Below the pieces are notes generated by a model. It was not told where the DNA came from. It made no database searches and worked only from the letters and a program-made list of their open reading frames with translations. The position numbers and the translations under genes are program-made. Shown in pieces: positions 59,735 through 64,000 of a DNA stretch of 64,000 nucleotides. Position 1 is the first letter of the stretch. Each line of letters starts with the position of its first letter. The stretch is from DATARR01 sp034666985 (GTDB lineage: Bacteria > Acidobacteriota > Thermoanaerobaculia > Multivoradales > UBA5704): positions 62,001 to 126,000 of the forward strand of contig JAXDKS010000021.1 of NCBI GenBank assembly GCA_034666985.1. The letters run 5' to 3'.

Positions 59735-60535
59735 GTGCCCTTGTCGAATCTCCCCGCCGCGCTGCTCCACCACGCCGCCCTCGCCGGCGAGGAGCCCTGG
59801 CTCTTCCGCAGCGAAGGCTGGGACTGGCGCTGGCACTCCTGGGCCGAGCTGGCCCGCCAGGCGACGGCCTGGGCCGGCACCCTCTCCGAGCTTCCTCCAG
59901 GCTCCCGCGCAGCCTTCCTTTATAGAGCTCGCCCCGAGGCGGTCATCCTCGATCTCGCCCTTCAGATGGCGGGGCTGGTCTCCGTGCCGGTGAGCGGGGA
60001 GCGGGAGACGATCGCGGAGTGGGGGTGTGCCTGGGTGGAGGTGGATGGGGACCGGGTGCGCTTCGAGGGCTCACCCCCTTCCCCCTCCCTCCTGAGCCCG
60101 GGCGGGGTGGTGGTGGGGATCGGGGGGAATCCGGTGGAGATAGGTGCTGTGGAATTGATGGGGATGGCGGAGCGGGTCCAGGGGGAGATCGCTCCGTCTC
60201 GGCGAGCGGCAGAGCGGGAGATCGTGGTCCTGGGTGGACCGCTGGAGAGGCCGGAGGAGCGGGCGATGCTCTCCTGGGCCACGATGACGGGAGCGGCCGT
60301 GGCGCTGGAGCCCGAGCCAGGGCTCCGGATCGCGACCGCGGCGTGGGTTCGCCCGACCGTGTTCCACGGGACGGAGGAGGAGATCGGCGCGCTGCGGTCC
60401 TGGGTGGAGAAGGGAAGGCGGAGAAGGCTCCCCTTCGGGCGGCTGCGAACGGTGCTGGTGGCGGGGGGTGGGGAGCTGTCGGCGGAGGAAGCTGCGTTCT
60501 GGAGCGGCCGGGGGGTGAAGCTGGGGCGGGTGTGA
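59735..60535 (+). CDS. Truncated AMP-dependent acyl-CoA synthetase-like protein
   Basis: A 266-residue protein starting at GTG, 17 bases after the previous stop. The N-terminus reads like an adenylate-forming enzyme (LFRSEGWDWRWHSWAELARQ, RPEAVILDLALQMAGLVSVPVS). The later part loses the family's order: the P-loop-like TSGTTG motif, the (T)Y(G)xTE motif and the C-terminal Lys domain are not visible. Full-length enzymes are about 500-650 residues, so this is either a decayed gene or an N-terminal-only relative. The sequence is intact in frame. Confidence 0.55.
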   Translation: MPLSNLPAALLHHAALAGEEPWLFRSEGWDWRWHSWAELARQATAWAGTLSELPPGSRAAFLYRARPEAVILDLALQMAGLVSVPVSGERETIAEWGCAWVEVDGDRVRFEGSPPSPSLLSPGGVVVGIGGNPVEIGAVELMGMAERVQGEIAPSRRAAEREIVVLGGPLERPEERAMLSWATMTGAAVALEPEPGLRIATAAWVRPTVFHGTEEEIGALRSWVEKGRRRRLPFGRLRTVLVAGGGELSAEEAAFWSGRGVKLGRV

Positions 60536-60536
60536 G

Positions 60537-60574
60537 ATCGGTCCGATCGGACGGATCCGACCGATCGGTCCGAT
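60537..60574. repeat. Inverted and direct repeats of ATCGGTCCGAT
   Basis: ATCGGTCCGAT occurs twice (60537-60547 and 60564-60574) around CGGACGGATCCGACCG, giving a hairpin with one mismatch. It directly follows the stop codon at 60535 and precedes the thiolase leader. Probably a terminator. Confidence 0.55.
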
Positions 60575-60654
60575 GCCGCTTCGACAGAGCCCCGACCGCC
60601 ATTGCCGCAGAGCGGCGTAACCGTGGTATATAACGCGAGGGAGGAGAGAACGCG

Positions 60655-62103
60655 ATGCCCGAGAACGCCGATCTGGAAGCACCACCGCCCGCTCCGCTGC
60701 GGCCGCCGAACCATGCGTCGGCCCTGGAGGAGATCACAGAGCGGGCCGATACCGTCTGGACCCGTGAGTCGGGCAAGCCTGTCAAGACCACCATCGCCGC
60801 GCGCCGGGAGCTCAAGGGGCCCCGGGGCCGCGTGGCGATCGTGGACGGGTGCCGCACGCCGTTCATCAAGTCCGGCACCGACTTCCAGAGCATGGACGTC
60901 ACCGATCTCGCGAGCGTCGCCGCGGCCGAGCTGGTGGCCCGCCTGGCCATCGATCCGAACGAGATCGACCTCTCCGTCTTCGGCGTGGTGGTGCCGGCGC
61001 TGCATGCGCCGAACCTCGGCCGCGAGGTGGTCTTCCGTACCTCGCTGCCCATGCGCATCCCGGGGGTGACGGTGAACCTCGCCTGCGCCTCGTCGACGCG
61101 GGCCATCACCTTCGGCGCCGGAGCCATCCTCACCGGCGAGGCGGACGTGATCCTGGCCGGCGGCGCCGAGTCGCTGTCCAACGTCCCCATCCAGTTCTCG
61201 CGCAAGGCGGCGAAGACGTTCATGGAGCTCTCCCGCGCCAAGACGCTGCCACAGAAGCTCGGCACTCTCGGCAAGCTCCGCCCGGCGGACCTGGCGCCAG
61301 TCGCCCCCGCCATCGCCGAGTACACCACCGGCCTCTCGATGGGCGAGTCGGCGGAGAAGATGGCCAAGGAGAACGACATCTCCCGCCAGGCCCAGGACGA
61401 GATCGCCCTCCTCTCGCATCAGCGGTCCGCCGCCGCCACCGAGGATGGCCGGCTGACGGCACAGATCGCTCCGGCCTTCCCGCCGCCCGGCTACGACAAG
61501 GCCGTCACCCGCGACAACGGCATCCGCGCCGACAGCTCGCTGGAGGCCCTGGCCAAGCTGAAGCCGGTCTTCGACAAGCGCTACGGCAGCCTGACGGCCG
61601 GCAACTCGAGCCCGCTGACCGACGGCGGCTCGGCCGTGATCCTGATGAGCGAGGAGAAGGCCAAGGCCCTGGGCTACACCCCCCTGGGCTACATCCGCTC
61701 CTACGCCTTCACCGCCCTCAACCCGGGCGACCAGCTTCTCCAGGGGCCAGCCTACGCCGCTCCGGCGGCCCTGGACGCGGCGGGCGTGAAGCTCGCGGAC
61801 ATGGATCTCGTCGAGATGCACGAGGCGTTCGCCGCGCAGATCCTCTCCAACATGAAGGCCTTCGCCTCGAAGAAGTTCGCCGAGCGCGAGCTGGGCCGCG
61901 ACGAGCCCGTGGGCGTCATCGACTTCGATCGCTACAACGTCACCGGCGGCTCGATCGCCATCGGCCATCCCTTCGGCGCCACCGGCGCCCGCGTCGTCAC
62001 CCAGCTCCTCTACGAGCTGCGCCGCCGCGGCAAGAATCTCGGCCTGCTGACGATCTGCGCGGCCGGCGGAGTGGGGTTCGCGATGGTGGTCGAGCGAGAG
62101 TAA
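60655..62103 (+). CDS. Acetyl-CoA acetyltransferase / thiolase (FadI-like)
   Basis: A 482-residue thiolase with an unusual 55-residue N-terminal extension (Pro/Ala-rich). The nucleophile Cys144 is in NLACASSTRA. The other catalytic residues are in EMHEAFAAQ, GHPFGATGAR and the Cys of LLTICAAGGVG. Length and order are typical of FadI/fatty-acid-oxidation thiolases, which release acetyl-CoA from 3-ketoacyl-CoA; a biosynthetic role is also possible. GGAGGAG is at good spacing before the ATG. TATATAAC at 60627-60634 is a candidate -10 element. Confidence 0.92.
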   Translation: MPENADLEAPPPAPLRPPNHASALEEITERADTVWTRESGKPVKTTIAARRELKGPRGRVAIVDGCRTPFIKSGTDFQSMDVTDLASVAAAELVARLAIDPNEIDLSVFGVVVPALHAPNLGREVVFRTSLPMRIPGVTVNLACASSTRAITFGAGAILTGEADVILAGGAESLSNVPIQFSRKAAKTFMELSRAKTLPQKLGTLGKLRPADLAPVAPAIAEYTTGLSMGESAEKMAKENDISRQAQDEIALLSHQRSAAATEDGRLTAQIAPAFPPPGYDKAVTRDNGIRADSSLEALAKLKPVFDKRYGSLTAGNSSPLTDGGSAVILMSEEKAKALGYTPLGYIRSYAFTALNPGDQLLQGPAYAAPAALDAAGVKLADMDLVEMHEAFAAQILSNMKAFASKKFAERELGRDEPVGVIDFDRYNVTGGSIAIGHPFGATGARVVTQLLYELRRRGKNLGLLTICAAGGVGFAMVVERE

Positions 62104-62105
62104 GG

Positions 62106-63281
62106 GTGCCCTCCCCGCTCGCCGGCACGCTCGTCGTCGATCTCTCCCGCTACCTTCCGGGGCCTCTCGCCGGCCGCCTCCTGGCCGATCTCGGGGCGCG
62201 GGTGGTGAAGGTGGAGGAGCCGTCGCTGGGCGATCCGATCCGGACGTCGCCGCCCGTGCGGGAGGGGGTGGGAGCGCTGGGGGCGATCCTGCTGGCGGGG
62301 GTGGAGAGCCTCGCCCTCGACCTCAAGGACCCAGGGGCGAAAGAGGTGCTGGAGCGGTTGCTGGCGCGGGCGGACGTGCTGCTGGAGAGCTTCCGCCCCG
62401 GCACGCTGGCAAGGCTCGGCTTCCCACCGGAGGAGCTGCGGCGGAGATTTCCCGGGCTGGTGATCTGCTCGCTCTCGGGCTGGGGACAGACCGGGCCCTA
62501 TGCGGCGCGGGCGGGGCACGACCTCGGCTATCAGGCGGCGGCAGGGACGCTCGCCAGCACGGCGTCGATGCCGGCCGTGCCAGTGGCGGACATGATCGGC
62601 GCCTGGAGCGCGGTCACCGCCATCCTGGCAACCCTGGTGGAGCGGGAGCGGACGCGGCAGGGACGGTGGATCGACGCCTCCCTCTACGACGCCGGCCTCC
62701 ACGCCAACCTCGTGGGCTGGGCCGCGGAAGCCGGGGGTAGGAAGGGGATCGGAGAGCGGCTCCCCCTCACCGGCGCCTTCCCCTGCTACGACCTCTATGA
62801 GACGGCGGACGGCCGGCGGCTCGCCCTGGCCGCCCTGGAGCCCCACTTCTGGAAGCGCCTCTGCCGCGCCGTCGATCGCAACGACCTCGCCCGGCGGCAG
62901 TACAGCCCGTCGCGAAAGGTGAGGCACCAGGTGAAGGAGCTGGTCCGCGGCCGGACCCTAGCGGAATGGATGGAGATCCTGGCCCGCGAGGACGTCCCGG
63001 CGGAGCCCGTCCTCTCCGCCGCCGAGGTGCGCTCCCACCCCCAGGCGATCGACAGGGCCCTCCTCTCCGCGGGGCCGGACCGTCTCCCACGCCTCGCCTT
63101 CCCGGCGCGGCTCGACGGCGAGCGCCCCGGTATCAGCGATGTTGGCGGTCGGGTTCCCGAGCTCGGGGAGCACACCCAGGCCCTGCTCGCCGAGCTGGGG
63201 GTGCCGCGGAACGTCGAGACCTCCCCCGGCGTGGGCCGCCGGTTCAGCTTCAGGCGCTGGCTGTCGACGTTTCTCCGATAG
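62106..63281 (+). CDS. Family III CoA-transferase (CaiB/BaiF-like)
   Basis: A 391-residue class III CoA-transferase starting at GTG, two bases after the thiolase stop. VVDLSRYLPGPLAGRLLADL with GARVVKVEEP is the signature N-terminus; LESFRPGTLARLGFPPE, SLSGWGQTGP and GHDLGYQAAAG follow. The Asp of GHDLGYQ is in the place of the catalytic aspartate, which carries the acyl-glutamyl/aspartyl-CoA intermediate. The enzymes move CoA between organic acids; racemases (alpha-methylacyl-CoA) share the fold. It forms one transcription unit with the thiolase. Confidence 0.9.
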   Translation: MPSPLAGTLVVDLSRYLPGPLAGRLLADLGARVVKVEEPSLGDPIRTSPPVREGVGALGAILLAGVESLALDLKDPGAKEVLERLLARADVLLESFRPGTLARLGFPPEELRRRFPGLVICSLSGWGQTGPYAARAGHDLGYQAAAGTLASTASMPAVPVADMIGAWSAVTAILATLVERERTRQGRWIDASLYDAGLHANLVGWAAEAGGRKGIGERLPLTGAFPCYDLYETADGRRLALAALEPHFWKRLCRAVDRNDLARRQYSPSRKVRHQVKELVRGRTLAEWMEILAREDVPAEPVLSAAEVRSHPQAIDRALLSAGPDRLPRLAFPARLDGERPGISDVGGRVPELGEHTQALLAELGVPRNVETSPGVGRRFSFRRWLSTFLR

Positions 63282-63348
63282 CCCTCATCACCCCGGCCCT
63301 CTTCTCCCGTCCCCTCCCAACCCCCCTCACCGGGAGAAGAGGGAGAGG
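63282..63348. repeat. REP-like palindrome, copy matching element A
   Basis: Starts GCCCTCATCACCCCGGCCCT and ends CACCGGGAGAAGAGGGAG. Its reverse complement matches 49782-49846 with about one mismatch. It sits between two genes that end towards each other and could act as a bidirectional terminator. Confidence 0.85.
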
Positions 63349-64000
63349 CGCGCGATCACCTCGATCGTCAGGTCGTCGCGCAGAGCCTCGTCCCCCACGT
63401 GGCGGTCGAAGGCGGAGAGGATGCGGTCGTGGACCTCCTGGGGCGTGCCGCCGATCTCCAGGGCGGCGCGGATCCGCTCGTAGCCGAAAGCCGTTCCGCC
63501 CTGGCCCTCGACCGCCTCGGGCAGACCGTCGGTGTAGAGCACCAGCAGGTCGCCCGGCTCCAGGGTGGTTTCGTGGGGGACCCACGTCATGGAATCGCGC
63601 AGCCCGAGGGGGAAGCCGCCGCAGCCCAGCTCCTCGATGCGGCCGTCGGCGCGCCGCAGCAGGGGATAGGGGTGGCCGGCGCAGACGTACTCCATCTTTC
63701 CGGTCCTGGGCTCCAGCACGGCGTAGAAGGCGCTCATGAAAGTCCGCCGGGTGCCGGTGCGGCAGAGGGTGCGGTTGAGCACCGCCAGCACCCGCTCCGG
63801 GCGGGGATCGAGGTCGAGGGCCGTGCGCAGGGTGGCGTTGGCGATGGCCATCACCAGGCCGGCCGCCATGCCGTGACCGCTGGCATCCCCGACCACGAGC
63901 GCGAGGCGGTCTTGAGGATCCTCGGGCAGGGGCATGATGTCGTAGTAGTCGCCCCCCACCTCGTTGGCCGTGCGGTAGGAGTGGGCGAAGAGATAGCCCG
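63327..64000 (-). CDS. SpoIIE/RsbU-type PP2C phosphatase, 5' end outside the window
   Basis: At least 224 residues of a PPM/SpoIIE serine phosphatase, open to the right edge. ANEVGGDYYD supplies the first metal-binding Asp pair, VVGDASGHGMAAGLVMA the second, and LYTDGLPEAV and ALRDDLTIEVIARL the later Asp residues. Such enzymes regulate anti-sigma-factor antagonists in partner-switching pathways or act in two-component outputs. The sensor part is missing because the gene continues past base 64,000. Confidence 0.92.
   Translation of the reverse strand, partial: GYLFAHSYRTANEVGGDYYDIMPLPEDPQDRLALVVGDASGHGMAAGLVMAIANATLRTALDLDPRPERVLAVLNRTLCRTGTRRTFMSAFYAVLEPRTGKMEYVCAGHPYPLLRRADGRIEELGCGGFPLGLRDSMTWVPHETTLEPGDLLVLYTDGLPEAVEGQGGTAFGYERIRAALEIGGTPQEVHDRILSAFDRHVGDEALRDDLTIEVIARLSLFSR

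Noticed and set aside
60849..63281. An 810-codon frame joining the thiolase region to the CoA-transferase
   Set aside because: The first half is a shadow of the thiolase frame. The real CoA-transferase starts at the GTG two bases after the thiolase stop.
1..64000. tRNA, rRNA, or prophage content
   Set aside because: I saw no cloverleaf-like or rRNA sequence, integrase, portal, terminase or tail gene.

Overview
The window is very GC-rich bacterial chromosome. The gene content is typical of free-living Acidobacteriota, and a Thermoanaerobaculia-like lineage is my best guess (inference, no marker gene is present). The clues are many large secreted beta-propeller, FG-GAP and ELWxxDGT proteins, fibronectin III domains, SLH domains, Tat-exported enzymes, XRE-TPR regulators and short Cys-rich secreted peptides. 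I see no rRNA, tRNA, CRISPR array or intact transposase. Many short palindromic repeats and several decayed genes are present.

Layout. 1-8.5 kb (mostly minus strand): the C-terminal part of a Tc-toxin TcA-like protein that runs off the left edge, a secreted haem c-motif protein, a GAF histidine kinase and an FG-GAP repeat protein. 8.6-16.2 kb: an MFS transporter, a VapBC-like toxin-antitoxin pair enclosed by 25-bp direct repeats, then a glycosyltransferase followed by a YfhO-type membrane protein fused to a methyltransferase, and a phospholipase-D/cardiolipin synthase. 16.3-25.6 kb: a hybrid PAS histidine kinase and a set of exported enzymes (S66 carboxypeptidase, BNR/sialidase-like protein, clan-A glycosidase, cytokinin-dehydrogenase-like flavoprotein).

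25.7-35 kb looks like an accessory island. It starts with a 43-bp palindromic tandem array. A VapB gene with a wrecked VapC partner lies on its left side and a decayed REP-associated (RAYT/HUH) transposase on its right. Between them is the most interesting locus: a tightly overlapped operon encoding an E2-like protein, a JAMM deubiquitinase-like protein, a ThiF/E1-like adenylating enzyme, a TerB-like/J-domain protein and a small membrane protein, followed by a TPR-CHAT protease. No ubiquitin-like protein is visible. This may be an unusual ubiquitin-like conjugation or defence system.

35-42 kb carries a TPR protein, a cluster of short exported Cys-rich peptides, including a 46-residue lanthipeptide-type precursor, peptidase E, a 5'-nucleotidase and an unknown exported protein. 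42-53.5 kb carries a large ELWxxDGT-SLH surface protein, an aminotransferase, an M36 metalloprotease, a META lipoprotein, and two paralogous XRE(-TPR) regulators flanking a secreted peptide with three GC(G/R)IDPHG(G/V)C repeats. Two composite palindromic elements lie beside these genes.

53.5-64 kb holds small unknown proteins, an array of 18 palindromes spaced exactly 21 bp apart, an M48 protease with C-terminal repeats, and a lipid-metabolism group (PHA-system-like protein, truncated acyl-CoA synthetase-like protein, thiolase, CoA-transferase). It ends in a SpoIIE-type phosphatase that runs off the right edge.
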